Positions 27,143 to 35,707 are shown, numbered from the stretch's first letter. The stretch is DNA of 64,000 bases from JALHNI01 sp965229305 (GCA_965229305.1 CBDDIZ010000034.1:62001-126000); one strand, 5' to 3'. Translations and numbers: made by a program. The notes: generated by a model not told the origin, from the letters alone.

Positions 27143-27618
27143 GTGGCGAGGGAAGAGGTCGGGTGGGGGATCGGGATGTTGGGCGCGGCGGTCCTATATT
27201 TCGTGGAGCTCTTTGAGGCACTGGACACTCGACCCGGTGACTTAGTGCTGGCTCTACCGTGGGCAGTGGCGCGTTCCAGTGGCGGACGCCCTATGCTGAG
27301 GTGGTGCGGCGGCTGGCGCAGTTGTGCCGACAGCAGCAGCTGGTGAACGTACGCAACTGGTGAACGTACGCAACTGGTGAACGTACGCAACTGGTGGTGG
27401 AGCACGACGGTGCGGGAGTGCCGGTGGTGTCGATGCTGGGGGACGAGCGGTTGCCGCTGACCCTGATTCCGGCGACGACGGGCGGACAACAGGCGATGAA
27501 TACCGGTTCGCAGTCGGTGGTGCCAAGGCAGGAAATGGTGTCAGCGCTGAATTTGCCGCTGGGGAGGACCAACCGGCGGCAGGTGTTGGCGGGGCCAGAG
27601 GTGAAGCTGCTGGATTAG
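27143..27618 (+). pseudogene. Decayed terminase-like (RNase H-fold) gene remnant
   Basis: Three frames carry consecutive pieces that resemble the nuclease domain of large-terminase-like proteins: LYFVELFEALDTRPGD (about 27194-27241), RTPYAEVVRRLAQLC (about 27280-27327) and VEHDGAGVPVVSMLG with LTLIPATTGG and VPRQEMVSALNLPLG (27394-27618). Intact relatives read LERLPLGTPYPA, then VVDATGVGRPVVDLL. Frame changes, internal stops and a 17-bp triplication interrupt it. Identification is from pattern memory only. Confidence 0.45.
27340..27390 (+). repeat. Three tandem copies of a 17-bp unit
   Basis: The unit CTGGTGAACGTACGCAA is repeated exactly three times, followed by CTGGTGGTGG which begins a fourth copy. 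As 17 is not a multiple of three, each copy shifts the reading frame of the surrounding terminase-like remnant. This is consistent with replication slippage in a decaying gene; it also contains the palindrome CGTACG. Confidence 0.9.
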
Positions 27619-27688
27619 GCACTGCGGGTGGATTCGAGAAGGGGACGCGGCGAACGCGGCTTGATTCCTCTGCCCTCGGGATGGGCGC

Positions 27689-28459
27689 TTAGCGGCCGAG
27701 GGCCTGAATGACGAGTTCCGCAGTTTCGGCGCCGGAGAAGTTCTGTTGACCGGTGATGAGATTGCCGTCCCGGTGAGCGAAGCCGCGCCAGAGTCCGGCT
27801 TGGAGATAGTTGGCGCCGAGGCGGCGGAGTTCGTCTTCGATGCGCCAGGGCATCAGATGCTGGCCGTGGGGCAGCAGGCCACTGCTCCAGACGGCTTGAT
27901 CGGCAAAGTCTTCTTCGGCGTTGGCAAAGCCGGTGACGGTTTTGCCGGTGACGAGCAACTCGCCATTGCGCAGGCGGGCGTAGCGGAGGATGGCGGCCCC
28001 GTGGCAGAGGGCGGCGACGATCTTCCCGGCTTCGTAGAAATCGGCGAACTTGCGGTGCAGGGCGGTGGCGGTTTCGAAGTTGAACAAGGGCGCCTGACCA
28101 CCGGCGATGACGAGGGCGTCGAAACGGTCGAGGGCGAGCTGGCTGACGGGCTGCGTTTCGGTGACGAGCGCGGCGAGCTTAGGGGTGGAGATGAATCCCA
28201 GGCTGATGAGGTCGCCGGCAGAGTAGCCACTGGGGTCGCGCGGATCGCTCAGGGCGTCGGCTTCACAGGGACCGCCGGCGGGGCTAAAGATCTCCACTTG
28301 GTAGCTGGCTTCGACGAAGTGGTAGTAGGGATGGGTGAGCTCGCTCCACCAAAAGCCGACGGGCCAGCCGGTGGTGGTGGAGAGGGCGGGGTTCGCGATG
28401 ACAATGGCGATGCGCTTGGGAAGTTGACGGTTGACGGGATTGGTGTCTTTGAGGCTCAT
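27689..28459 (-). CDS. DJ-1/PfpI family protein (type 1 glutamine amidotransferase-like)
   Basis: 256 residues. The nucleophile elbow ALCHGAAILR, the earlier DALVIAGGQAPLFNF and the WSELTHPYYHF region match Hsp31/glyoxalase III-like members of the DJ-1 superfamily. It probably detoxifies reactive carbonyls or acts as a stress chaperone. It follows the F420-reductase-like gene in the same direction after 24 bp, so both likely answer to the divergent TetR regulator. Confidence 0.85.
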   Translation of the reverse strand: MSLKDTNPVNRQLPKRIAIVIANPALSTTTGWPVGFWWSELTHPYYHFVEASYQVEIFSPAGGPCEADALSDPRDPSGYSAGDLISLGFISTPKLAALVTETQPVSQLALDRFDALVIAGGQAPLFNFETATALHRKFADFYEAGKIVAALCHGAAILRYARLRNGELLVTGKTVTGFANAEEDFADQAVWSSGLLPHGQHLMPWRIEDELRRLGANYLQAGLWRGFAHRDGNLITGQQNFSGAETAELVIQALGR

Positions 28460-28483
28460 CAGGGTTTCTTTTCCGGATGCGGC

Positions 28484-29116
28484 TTAGCGCCGTAAGAGTT
28501 GAAAGGCGATGTCGCGGCCGTAACCTTGGGCCATGGCGAGCGAGATCCACAGCAGGGCGAAGGGTTCGAGGAGCCGGGCTTGGGTGAGCGGGCCGGCAGG
28601 GAGGGGGTGGAAGCCGAGTTCGGCGGCGAGGCCGTGAACGATCTGGTTGGAGTTCGGGTCGTCGCCGCAGTAAAAGAGCGCGGCGGCATGCTCGCCGAAG
28701 GCCGGGTCCGCCATGACGTTGGCACCGATGGTGTTGAAGGCTTTGACGACGCGAGCGCCAGGCGCCCAGCCGGCGACGAGTTCGGCGCCGGAGGTGGTGG
28801 TGCCGACTTCGAGGCCGGCGAGGCGCGGAAGCAAGGGGTTGGTGGCATCGATGAGAAGCTTGCCCGCGAAACTGCCGGCGTTTTCAAGCACGGAACGGGT
28901 GGCGGGCCAAGGGGTGGCCAGCAGGATGACGTCGCTGGAGGCGACTGCTTCAGCGGGAGAGGTGGCGCGCGCGGTGGGGCCGGCGCGCTGGACGAGCGCG
29001 AGCATTTCCGGAGAGCCGGGGTCACGCGAGGCGAAGGCGAGGGTGTGTCCGGCGGCGGCCCAGCGGGTGCCGCGGGTGCCGCCGACATTTCCCGAACCAA
29101 GAATGCCAATCTTCAT
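28484..29116 (-). CDS. NADPH-dependent F420 reductase-like oxidoreductase
   Basis: 210 residues: N-terminal Rossmann motif GILGSGNVGG, SRDPGSPE (NADP phosphate site), VILLATPW, DATNPLLPR and VVKAFNTIGANVM. This is the family annotated as NADP oxidoreductase, coenzyme F420-dependent, which also includes non-F420 enzymes. Its start lies 38 bp from the divergent TetR gene and its likely operator. Confidence 0.88.
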   Translation of the reverse strand: MKIGILGSGNVGGTRGTRWAAAGHTLAFASRDPGSPEMLALVQRAGPTARATSPAEAVASSDVILLATPWPATRSVLENAGSFAGKLLIDATNPLLPRLAGLEVGTTTSGAELVAGWAPGARVVKAFNTIGANVMADPAFGEHAAALFYCGDDPNSNQIVHGLAAELGFHPLPAGPLTQARLLEPFALLWISLAMAQGYGRDIAFQLLRR

Positions 29117-29122
29117 AGTTAC

Positions 29123-29146
29123 GATACTGGATCGTATCGATACGGA
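29123..29146. promoter_or_regulatory. Likely TetR operator in divergent intergenic region
   Basis: The 38 bp between the two divergent starts holds a perfect 12-bp palindrome, CGTATCGATACG (29135-29146), and a second CGATAC half-site at 29124-29129. GATAC and GTATC arms are also spaced by 6 nt. This is the size and position expected for a TetR dimer controlling both its own gene and the reductase/DJ-1 pair. The inference rests on symmetry and location only. Confidence 0.65.
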
Positions 29147-29154
29147 TTGTCAAG

Positions 29155-29760
29155 ATGAAGAAGATGGCTGTACCAAAAGTTTCCGCACGAGTGCCGGGCC
29201 GTCCACGCGACCCCGAGACGGAGCAGCGAATCCTGGACGCGGCGCTGCGCATGCTGGCCGAGCAGGGCTATAGCCGCATGTCGCTGGATGCGGTGGCGGA
29301 GTCAGCCGGGGTGAGCAAGCCAACGATCTACCGGCGGTGGAGTTCCAAGGCGGACCTGGCGACGGCGGCGATCGAGACGATTCGGTTTGCCGAGCCGCCG
29401 GTGGGGGAGGGATCGACCGAGGAGCAGTTGGTGGGGGTTCTGGAGAATTTTTGCCGGTCGTTGATGCGGCCGAATGGGATGTCGCTGCTGGGAACGGTGT
29501 TGGCGGAAGAGGCGCATACGCCGGAACTGTTGGCGTGGTTCCGGCAGCGATTGGTGGCGCCACGACGGGCGATGCTGCGGGCGATTCTGGAGCGGGCCGC
29601 GGAGCGGCGCGAGTTGCGGGCGGGGGTGAATCCGGATGTGGTGACGTCGATGCTGGTGGGTGCTTTCTACGCTCGCTACCTGGCTTCGTCGCGGGTGCCG
29701 CCTTCGTTTGCACGAGCAGTGGTGGAAGCGGTTTGGCAAGGGATTGCGCGGCGGCGCTAG
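29155..29760 (+). CDS. TetR/AcrR family transcriptional regulator
   Basis: 201 residues. The helix-turn-helix is ILDAALRMLAEQGYSRMSLD followed by AVAESAGVSKPTIYRRWSSK, typical of TetR; the C-terminal ligand domain is divergent (SLLGTVLAEEAHTPELLAWF). ATG 29155 or 29164 may be the start. It probably represses the divergent reductase and DJ-1 genes and itself through the CGTATCGATACG palindrome. The ligand is unknown. Confidence 0.9.
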   Translation: MKKMAVPKVSARVPGRPRDPETEQRILDAALRMLAEQGYSRMSLDAVAESAGVSKPTIYRRWSSKADLATAAIETIRFAEPPVGEGSTEEQLVGVLENFCRSLMRPNGMSLLGTVLAEEAHTPELLAWFRQRLVAPRRAMLRAILERAAERRELRAGVNPDVVTSMLVGAFYARYLASSRVPPSFARAVVEAVWQGIARRR

Positions 29761-30135
29761 GCGGCGGGATTTTCGCGAGGGACGTAACGGGCCGAGGGGC
29801 GGCCGGCGGCGAACAGGACGGTATCCTGGTACGTCAACGATCCCGATTCGACGGATCCAAGGCTCGACATGGTCGCCACGTTCCTGATCGTTCTTCCCAT
29901 TTTCGGCTTGATTTTGGCGGGTTGGCTGGCGCGCTGGTTCAGCCTCCTGGGGCCTCAAGCGACGCGTGAACTGAACCAGTTTGTGGTGTATCTGGCGCTC
30001 CCCGCGCTGCTATTCGACATTGTGGCCCATGCGCGGTGGGAAGAGTTGTGGCAGCCGGGATTCATCGGCGCGTTCGTTTGTAAGCGAGCGGCGAACCCAT
30101 CTTGCGAGGGGAGCGTGCCAGCGGGAAGCTAAGGC

Positions 30136-30402
30136 ATGAGCAGGCGGGCGGAGCAGATGCGGGCGATGGTGGCGGAGTACGAAGCGAGCGGACTGCCGCG
30201 GCGGGCGTTCTGCGCGGAACACGGACTGGCGGTGACGACGTTGGACTACTGGCGGCGCGAGTTGGCCAACCGGCCGCAGTTGGTGCCGGTGCGAGTGCTC
30301 GACGACCACCCCAGCTATGCGTTGGTGCTCGCCAACGGCCGCCGCATCGAATGCGCAAGTGAAGGACTCGCCAGCTTGATCCGCGCCGCCGAACAAGCGT
30401 GA
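30136..30402 (+). CDS. tnpA: IS66 accessory protein TnpA
   Basis: 88 residues with a helix-turn-helix (MVAEYEASGLPRRAFCAEHG followed by LAVTTLDYWRRE) characteristic of the short IS66 OrfA. It probably binds DNA and supports transposition. Its stop codon overlaps the next start by one base. Confidence 0.85.
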   Translation: MSRRAEQMRAMVAEYEASGLPRRAFCAEHGLAVTTLDYWRRELANRPQLVPVRVLDDHPSYALVLANGRRIECASEGLASLIRAAEQA

Positions 30403-30752
30403 TGTTCGGGCTCGGTCCCGCGACGAAGATTTACTTAGGCGCCGCCGCGGTTGACATGCGGAAAGGCTTCGACGGGCTCCACGGCCTGGTGCGCGACTGC
30501 CTGCAACACGACCCGCTCAGCGGCCATCTGTTCCTCTTCACCAACAAGCCGCGGACCCGCATCAAGGCGCTGATCTGGGATGGCAGCGGACTCTGGATCT
30601 GCGCAAAACGGCTGGAAAAGGGCCGTTTTCGCTGGCCGGAAGCGGCTGGCCCCAGCGTAACGCTACGAGCCGAAGAGTTGGCGATGCTGCTGAATGGACT
30701 CGACTGGAAAAACACCCAGCCCCGAAAATGGTTTCGGAACAAAGTAGCGTGA
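30402..30752 (+). CDS. tnpB: IS66 accessory protein TnpB
   Basis: About 116 residues. VDMRKGFDGLHGLV, HLFLFTNKPRTRIKALIWDG and WICAKRLEKGRFRWP are hallmark IS66 Orf2/TnpB segments. It is required for full transposition of IS66 elements, but its biochemical role is not settled. ATG 30402 overlaps the tnpA stop by one base, so it is coupled. Confidence 0.92.
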   Translation: MFGLGPATKIYLGAAAVDMRKGFDGLHGLVRDCLQHDPLSGHLFLFTNKPRTRIKALIWDGSGLWICAKRLEKGRFRWPEAAGPSVTLRAEELAMLLNGLDWKNTQPRKWFRNKVA

Positions 30753-30802
30753 AAATGATGCTGGAACATTTTCCGGACATCGCGTACTATTAATTTTCCC
30801 GC

Positions 30803-32272
30803 ATGGATCCGCAAGCCCGCATCGCGAACTTGGAGCAAGAGTTGGCTTGGTCGCGCATGAAAATCCAGCAACTGGAAGAGCGCTGGCGGCGGCATCTGAT
30901 CGAGAAGTACGGTCCGAAGAGCGAGACGCTGAGCGACCTGCAACTGAACCTGCTCGAGGAAGAGCCCGGCGTGACGCAGGATGAAGTCACGGCCGAAGCG
31001 GCGCGTCCGCCGTATCAGCCGCGCGAGCGAAAACCGCATCCCGGCAGAAGACCTTTGCCGGAGACTTTGGCGCGGGTGGAGGAGACGCTGCCGTGTGCGG
31101 CGCAATGCGTTTGTTGCGGAGGCGAAACCAAAGTCATCGGCCATGACGTGAGCGAGGTGCTGGATCGCGAACCGGCGCATTGGTTCGTGCGAGTCACCAG
31201 GCGCGAGAAGCGGGCCTGCGCCAAGTGTGTAACGGTGCGGATGACGGAGTTAGCGCCGCGCATCGTGGAGAAAGGCTTGGCGAGCGATCGGGTAGTGATC
31301 GACACGGTGGTGGCCAAGTACTGCGACCACTTACCGCTCTACCGGCAGGAAGCCATGTTCGAGCGCGAAGCGGGCGTCGAGATCTCGCGCGCTACGCTGG
31401 ATGGCTGGGTGCTGCGCGTGGGCGAGTTACTCGCTCCGGTCGTGGAGGCGATGCGCGCCGAACTGCTCCGGGAGCCCTATTTACAGGCCGATGAGACGAC
31501 TGTGCCGGTGCAGCTCAACGACAAGAGTGGCTCGGATCATCAAGCTTACTTATGGCAGTACGGCGCGCCGGGCGGCGCGACAGTCTTCGAGTTTCAGCTG
31601 GGGCGCGGACGGGAAGGTCCGCAGAAGTTTCTGGGTGATTGGGCAGGCATCTTACAAACCGATGGCTATGCGGCTTACGACGGCGTGGGCGGCGAGGGCT
31701 TGATCCATGTAGGTTGCTGGGCGCACGCGCGGCGTAAGTTTGTAGATGCGGTGAAGGTGAATAAGGACGATGCGGCGTCGATCGCGATGGTCACTCGCAT
31801 GGACGCGTTATTCTGCGTGGATCGTGAGGCGAAGCGTTCGGCGTTGACGGCGGAAGAGCGGCACGCTTTGCGGCGCGAGCAGGCGTTGCCGTGGCTGCAC
31901 GAGATCCATGAAGAATGTTTGAAACAAAGCGGCCACGTTTTGCCGAAGAGCGCGGCGGGGCAAGCAGTGACGTACACGCTCAACGCGTGGCCGAAACTGG
32001 CGCGGGTGTTCGACCACGGCGTGGTGGAGTTATCGAATAATCTGGCCGAGAACTCGATGCGGCCGGTGGCGCTGGGCCGCAAGAACTGGCTGCATGTGGG
32101 GAGCGCGAAGGCGGGTCCGAAAGTGGCGGCGATCATGTCGGTGGTGGAGTCCTGCCGGCGGCTGCGGGTGCCCGTGCGGGACTATCTGCTGGCGATCCTG
32201 CCAGGACTGGGCCGGTGGCGCTTACCCGAGGTCGCCGCGCTCACGCCATCGGCCTGGTCCGCCCGCCGGTAG
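30803..32272 (+). CDS. tnpC: IS66 transposase TnpC
   Basis: 489 residues, full length. There is an N-terminal coiled coil (ARIANLEQELAWSRMKIQQL), a zinc-finger-like CCGGETKVIG with a later CAKC, and a DDE core with Asp in LQADETTVPV, Asp in ILQTDGYAAYD and Glu in SNNLAENSMRPVALGRKNWL. The C-terminus carries the usual short IS66 tail. There is no visible frameshift or stop, so the enzyme may be functional. Confidence 0.93.
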   Translation: MDPQARIANLEQELAWSRMKIQQLEERWRRHLIEKYGPKSETLSDLQLNLLEEEPGVTQDEVTAEAARPPYQPRERKPHPGRRPLPETLARVEETLPCAAQCVCCGGETKVIGHDVSEVLDREPAHWFVRVTRREKRACAKCVTVRMTELAPRIVEKGLASDRVVIDTVVAKYCDHLPLYRQEAMFEREAGVEISRATLDGWVLRVGELLAPVVEAMRAELLREPYLQADETTVPVQLNDKSGSDHQAYLWQYGAPGGATVFEFQLGRGREGPQKFLGDWAGILQTDGYAAYDGVGGEGLIHVGCWAHARRKFVDAVKVNKDDAASIAMVTRMDALFCVDREAKRSALTAEERHALRREQALPWLHEIHEECLKQSGHVLPKSAAGQAVTYTLNAWPKLARVFDHGVVELSNNLAENSMRPVALGRKNWLHVGSAKAGPKVAAIMSVVESCRRLRVPVRDYLLAILPGLGRWRLPEVAALTPSAWSARR

Positions 32273-33045
32273 GTGGGTTCGCCGTACGCTTACGTTCGGG
32301 TTGAGTATTGCCGTGATGTTTCTGATCACGCTGCTGTGGCGCCTGCGCCGCGGAGCGCACCTGGCTGACGCCGCGATCGACGGACTGAATGCAGCCTATG
32401 GAAACACCGGATTCATGGGCTTTCCGCTGGCGCTGGCGGCGATCGGCAAAGGGGCGATGGCGCCGACGTTGGTGGCGACGATCCTGACGGCGTGCGTGGT
32501 CTTCGCCGGGGCGGTGACGTTGATCGAGATTGGCCTGCAGAGCGAACGTCGTCCGTTGGCGCTCGCGAAAAAGGTGGGCGCGGCCTTGGGGCGGAATCCT
32601 CTGTTGTTGGCGCCAGCGACCGCCGCTCTTATTCCCTGGGCAGGCGCTACGGTTCCGGGACCGGCGGAGAGCTTTCTGAAGTTGCTGGGCGGCGCGGCCT
32701 CGCCGTGCGCACTGATTGTGCTGGGCATGTTTCTGGCCTCCAAGCAGGCGGTTTCGTCGCAAAGCCGCAAGCTGGTGGTGGCGCTGGTGCTGGTGAAACT
32801 GGTGGCGCATCCGGCAATGGCTTGGGTGCTGGCGGCCAAGGTGTTTGCGCTTCCGGCGTTCCTGACGCACACGGCGGTTTTTCTGGCGGCCCTGCCGACC
32901 GGAACCGGTCCCTTTATGCTGGCGGAGTTCTATCGCCGGGAGGCGGCAGTGACGTCTCAAGTGGTGCTGTGGTCGACGACTGTGTCGGTGTTGACGGTTA
33001 GCGTTTATCTCGCCTGGGGTGGGTGACGAGGGACGTCCGGGCTCG

Positions 33046-33095
33046 GGGCGCTTAGTCTAAATGGACACGGATGACGCTGGCGGGATGGCCGTAGA
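33046..33095 (-). pseudogene. Duplicated C-terminal tail of the 34.76 kb secreted-protein gene
   Basis: Fifty bases here match 34754-34803 at 47 positions, in the same orientation. On the minus strand they encode YGHPASVIRVHLD and a stop; the full gene ends YGHPASVIRVQLD. No further similarity upstream is visible. The direct repeat brackets the 1.7-kb lower-GC segment that holds the PEP-CTERM gene, as if a duplication or homology-based insertion had occurred there. Confidence 0.75.
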
Positions 33096-33704
33096 TGCGG
33101 AGGTGCGGGCAAAAGAACGCGCGGCTATAACGTTAGCCGCAGCGAAACGCCAGTATGGCATGATGACCGCATCTGTTGCGTATGATTGAGATCCAATCCT
33201 GAATGGCCGTGCCATCGGGAACTTGACAAGCCGACGCTGACCGACGGTATGGTTTTGTCTGCTCGCGGTACTCGGAGAAAAGTCCAAAGCGTTGCGGAAG
33301 CTGAATTATCTTCGACGAGTAAGTCCTTTGCGCCCTCGAGACTGTGCGACTGCGAAATTCCTTAAAGTGGAGAATCCGAAGTAGTTCTTGATTCATGGGG
33401 ATGCTTCTCGGGGTGCTCGCCGGTCAGGTCGTGCTCAACTCAACAGTTCTTGTCGGCAGATATTCAAGCCGCGAAAGTTAGCCAGACGTTCTATTGGTTG
33501 TTCAGCACGACCCGCCGAACGAAAAATGCCTTGCGTGTCGACGAGATGGCGTTGAGGTTTACTATACCCGCAAAAGAGCTTCTCCTCATACGAAAAAGAT
33601 GTGAGAAAAACTGGAGCTTTAATCTACTTATAAGTAGTTGCGGCTGGAGTGGTCTGGCTCGACTAGTTTGGAAGTTGACGACTGTTACCATAAGGAAAAA
33701 CTTA
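33096..33704. other. Gene-free, lower-GC stretch
   Basis: About 600 bp with lower GC than its neighbours and no convincing gene on either strand. Short open frames here lack recognisable motifs, good starts or the codon bias of neighbouring genes. It holds one perfect palindrome (33624-33637) and the ribosome binding site of the PEP-CTERM gene. It may be part of a transferred segment. Confidence 0.4.
33624..33637. promoter_or_regulatory. Perfect 14-bp palindrome upstream of the PEP-CTERM gene
   Basis: CTACTTATAAGTAG is perfectly self-complementary and lies 67 bp before the start at 33705. Such AT-centred dyads often are dimeric regulator sites or overlap a -10 region (TATAAG). No regulator gene is adjacent. 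Confidence 0.45.
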
Positions 33705-34415
33705 ATGACTGAGAACTATCCAAAATACTATCGCGGAATACATTCGGTGGCAAAGTATTGCCTGGGCCTCTTGCTCGCACTGCAAGTCTGTCCAGCGGCG
33801 ACGCTAACCTTCGGCTCCGCTGATAGCTGTGATAGCAGTGCACACAACGGATTCTTCGCCGGGACAGACTACGTCTTGAACAATTACGGCAGTGCTGGGA
33901 TCATCTGCCCAGGCCTGCCGGAGTACGCCGGCGCGCCGGGCATTGCCATTGGGTTGCCGACCGTAGGAACGATCTATAAGTTCGATGGGCTCTTCGATCT
34001 GATTTCCATTGACATCGCGCCGGGTTCCCTGGCGCAACGGGAATATATCGCCCTGCAGATCGCGGGGTACAACACGTTTCTATCGCAACTACCCAATGGC
34101 GAGATAGTCGGAAACGCAGTAGCTTCTATTGTGCTGGAACTACCTCCCGATGCACCACAGGAATTTCAGACGATCACGCTGCCAGATACGTTTCGAGGAC
34201 TGCGAGCGCTACGATTTCTCGCACCGTCTACTTGGTCCCCGCTGCAGTTTACGAATCTTCGGACTAGTGATGAGCACGATACGACAAATGCACCGGAGCC
34301 TGGGACTGGCTTGTTGATACTTGCGGCATCCAGTGGACTCGGCTGGTGTCGGTTGGGGCGTCGCACCGGCGCGGCGATGTTGGAAGTACAAAAGACCACG
34401 ACTCCTGCGCCTTGA
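33705..34415 (+). CDS. PEP-CTERM-type exported protein
   Basis: About 236 residues with an N-terminal signal segment (SVAKYCLGLLLALQVCPAA), a beta-rich secreted body (FGSADSCDSSAHNGFF), and near the C-terminus a PEP-CTERM-like anchor: APEPGTGLLILAASSGLGW followed by CRLGRR, then about 17 extra residues. PEP-CTERM proteins are sorted by exosortase, often into extracellular matrix; no exosortase gene is in the window. AAGGA lies 9 nt before the ATG. Lower GC than neighbours suggests separate ancestry. Confidence 0.7.
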   Translation: MTENYPKYYRGIHSVAKYCLGLLLALQVCPAATLTFGSADSCDSSAHNGFFAGTDYVLNNYGSAGIICPGLPEYAGAPGIAIGLPTVGTIYKFDGLFDLISIDIAPGSLAQREYIALQIAGYNTFLSQLPNGEIVGNAVASIVLELPPDAPQEFQTITLPDTFRGLRALRFLAPSTWSPLQFTNLRTSDEHDTTNAPEPGTGLLILAASSGLGWCRLGRRTGAAMLEVQKTTTPAP

Positions 34416-34759
34416 TACCCATCAGGATCCTTGCCTGAGAGAGATTGCCTGAAGGTTCTGCCGGTCTCCAACTGGCGCCTCGACCAGTATCTACTTCCTC
34501 CTGCGGATCTGGTCGAAGATGCAGCCTCCGCGCAGGCCGAGTACGTAAGCTCACCCAGAGTCCGTCTGGTATCGTGCTGAGGTGCGCGGGCCTGGACGGA
34601 CTTCTCTTAAAAGTCCTTTGAATATCGGTGGGGGAAGTTCGACCGATACTCCTGCCGTGGCATCTACTACGGGCAGGGTACGCCTTTTCGCAGTTGGACT
34701 TGAGCGCTTACGCAACCCGCGGTAGCCGCAGCTTGTTGACCAAGAGGATTGGGGGGCGC
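34416..34759. other. Gene-free stretch between PEP-CTERM gene and convergent secreted-protein gene
   Basis: About 340 bp with no supported gene. On the minus strand there is a passage (about 34420-34460) resembling the 3' half of a glycine riboswitch, but it lacks a partner strand and a downstream gene, and I reject it as functional. Nothing else is recognised. Confidence 0.4.
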
Positions 34760-35707
34760 TTAGTCCAACTGGACGCGGATGACGCTGGCGGGATGGCCGT
34801 AGACGAGGAGCTGTGGACCTTCGCCGCCGAGGAGGGCGCCGACGCGAGTCGCGGCGAGGGTGGAGGTGAGGTCGAGGGGCGTGAAGCGCTGGCTGGCTTC
34901 GTCGATACTGTAGACCACGTGGCGCGGAGTGGGGCCGGTGGGATCGGTACCGGCGAGACGGAAGACGCCGGAACTGTCGAGCGAGGCGCCCGTGAGGTTG
35001 GTGTGGGCGGACCAGGCGGGGGGAACGATCGCGCGGCGGGTGACGCCGGTGGACCACGAGCAGTGGATGAGTTCGTGGGAGTCGAGGGCGTAGAAAACCA
35101 CGCCGGTGGCGTTCGTCGCGATCAAGGTATGGAAGGGAAGGGGGCTGAGAACACCTTCGGGGGCGCCGGGCTGCGTCTGGTGCGGCCAGCGGTCCTGGAG
35201 GAACCGTCCTTCGGGATCGAACTCCCATAAGGCATCCGCCGCGGGACCGGGGGAGTTGGCCGGCTGGGGAAGCCGTCCCCAAACCCAGAGATGGCCGTTC
35301 GGAGCCACGGCAAGTCGGAGCGGGGCGAGGTGGGTGAGGCGGTGAACTTTGGCGACTTGGCCGCTTGGGGAGAACCACGCGACGGCGGAGGTGACCCGGC
35401 TTTGCTGGGGGTCTTGAAGGGTGGCGAGGACGGCGACGGTGCCGTCGGGCTGGGCGGCGGCGTCGATCAGGCGGAGCCGGGTGACGCCGGGAAGGTCGAG
35501 GCGAGCGGCGAAGCCAGGGGTACCGTCCATCCGGAAGGTGGTGATCTGGGCGGGGTCATTTTCGTAGAAAATGGCGTAGCCGTTCGAGAAGCGGGGGAGG
35601 GGGCGGCCGGCATTCTCGCGAGCGAAGGTGATAACGCTCTTAATTTCTGCGCCGGGGAGGAGGCTTGGGGAGGCGAGCAGCAGAGCGGCCAAGTAAAGGT
35701 GCTTCAT
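34760..35707 (-). CDS. Secreted beta-propeller-like protein
   Basis: 315 residues with signal peptide MKHLYLAALLLASPSLLPGAE. The body has repeated strand sets (VAVLATLQDP, LAVAPNGHLWVWG, LWEFDPEGRFLQDRW, TNATGVVFYALDSHELI, ASLDSSGVFRLAG) as in NHL or 6-bladed propellers. No catalytic motif is seen. Its final 50 bp are duplicated at 33046-33095. Confidence 0.6.
   Translation of the reverse strand: MKHLYLAALLLASPSLLPGAEIKSVITFARENAGRPLPRFSNGYAIFYENDPAQITTFRMDGTPGFAARLDLPGVTRLRLIDAAAQPDGTVAVLATLQDPQQSRVTSAVAWFSPSGQVAKVHRLTHLAPLRLAVAPNGHLWVWGRLPQPANSPGPAADALWEFDPEGRFLQDRWPHQTQPGAPEGVLSPLPFHTLIATNATGVVFYALDSHELIHCSWSTGVTRRAIVPPAWSAHTNLTGASLDSSGVFRLAGTDPTGPTPRHVVYSIDEASQRFTPLDLTSTLAATRVGALLGGEGPQLLVYGHPASVIRVQLD

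Larger units (their letters stand above)
30080..32293 (+). mobile_element. IS66-family insertion sequence
   Basis: The 2,214-bp element carries tnpA, tnpB and tnpC. Its terminal inverted repeats are GTAAGCGAGCGGCGAACCCA (left) and GTAAGCGTACGGCGAACCCA (right, reversed), 18 of 20 identical, with the GTAAGCG start typical of IS66. Flanking octamers are GTTCGTTT (30072-30079) and GTTCGGGT (32294-32301), 6 of 8 matching; the right copy agrees with the uninterrupted gene. All three frames look intact, so the element may be active or recently so. Confidence 0.92.
29869..33026 (+). pseudogene. Auxin efflux carrier (AEC) family transporter split by IS66 insertion
   Basis: The N-terminal part (29869-30071, MVATFLIVLPIFGLILAGWL, then LNQFVVYLALPALLF) and the C-terminal part (32294-33026, with NAAYGNTGFMGFPLALAAIG, LIVLGMFLASKQAV and HTAVFLAALPTGTGPFMLAE) belong to one AEC permease. 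Joining 30071 to 32294 restores the frame and gives about 311 residues, the usual family length, with no other lesion seen. The insertion falls after codon 67. The intact protein would be a ten-helix carboxylate or auxin-type exporter. The downstream part could still be translated separately, but a functional transporter is unlikely. Confidence 0.85.

Noticed and set aside
34416..34470. Glycine-riboswitch-like 3' half (CTCTCAGGCAAGGA) on the minus strand
   Set aside because: The matching 5' strand and the GCCGAAGG core are missing, and the sequence would lead into the antisense strand of the PEP-CTERM gene instead of a glycine-related gene.
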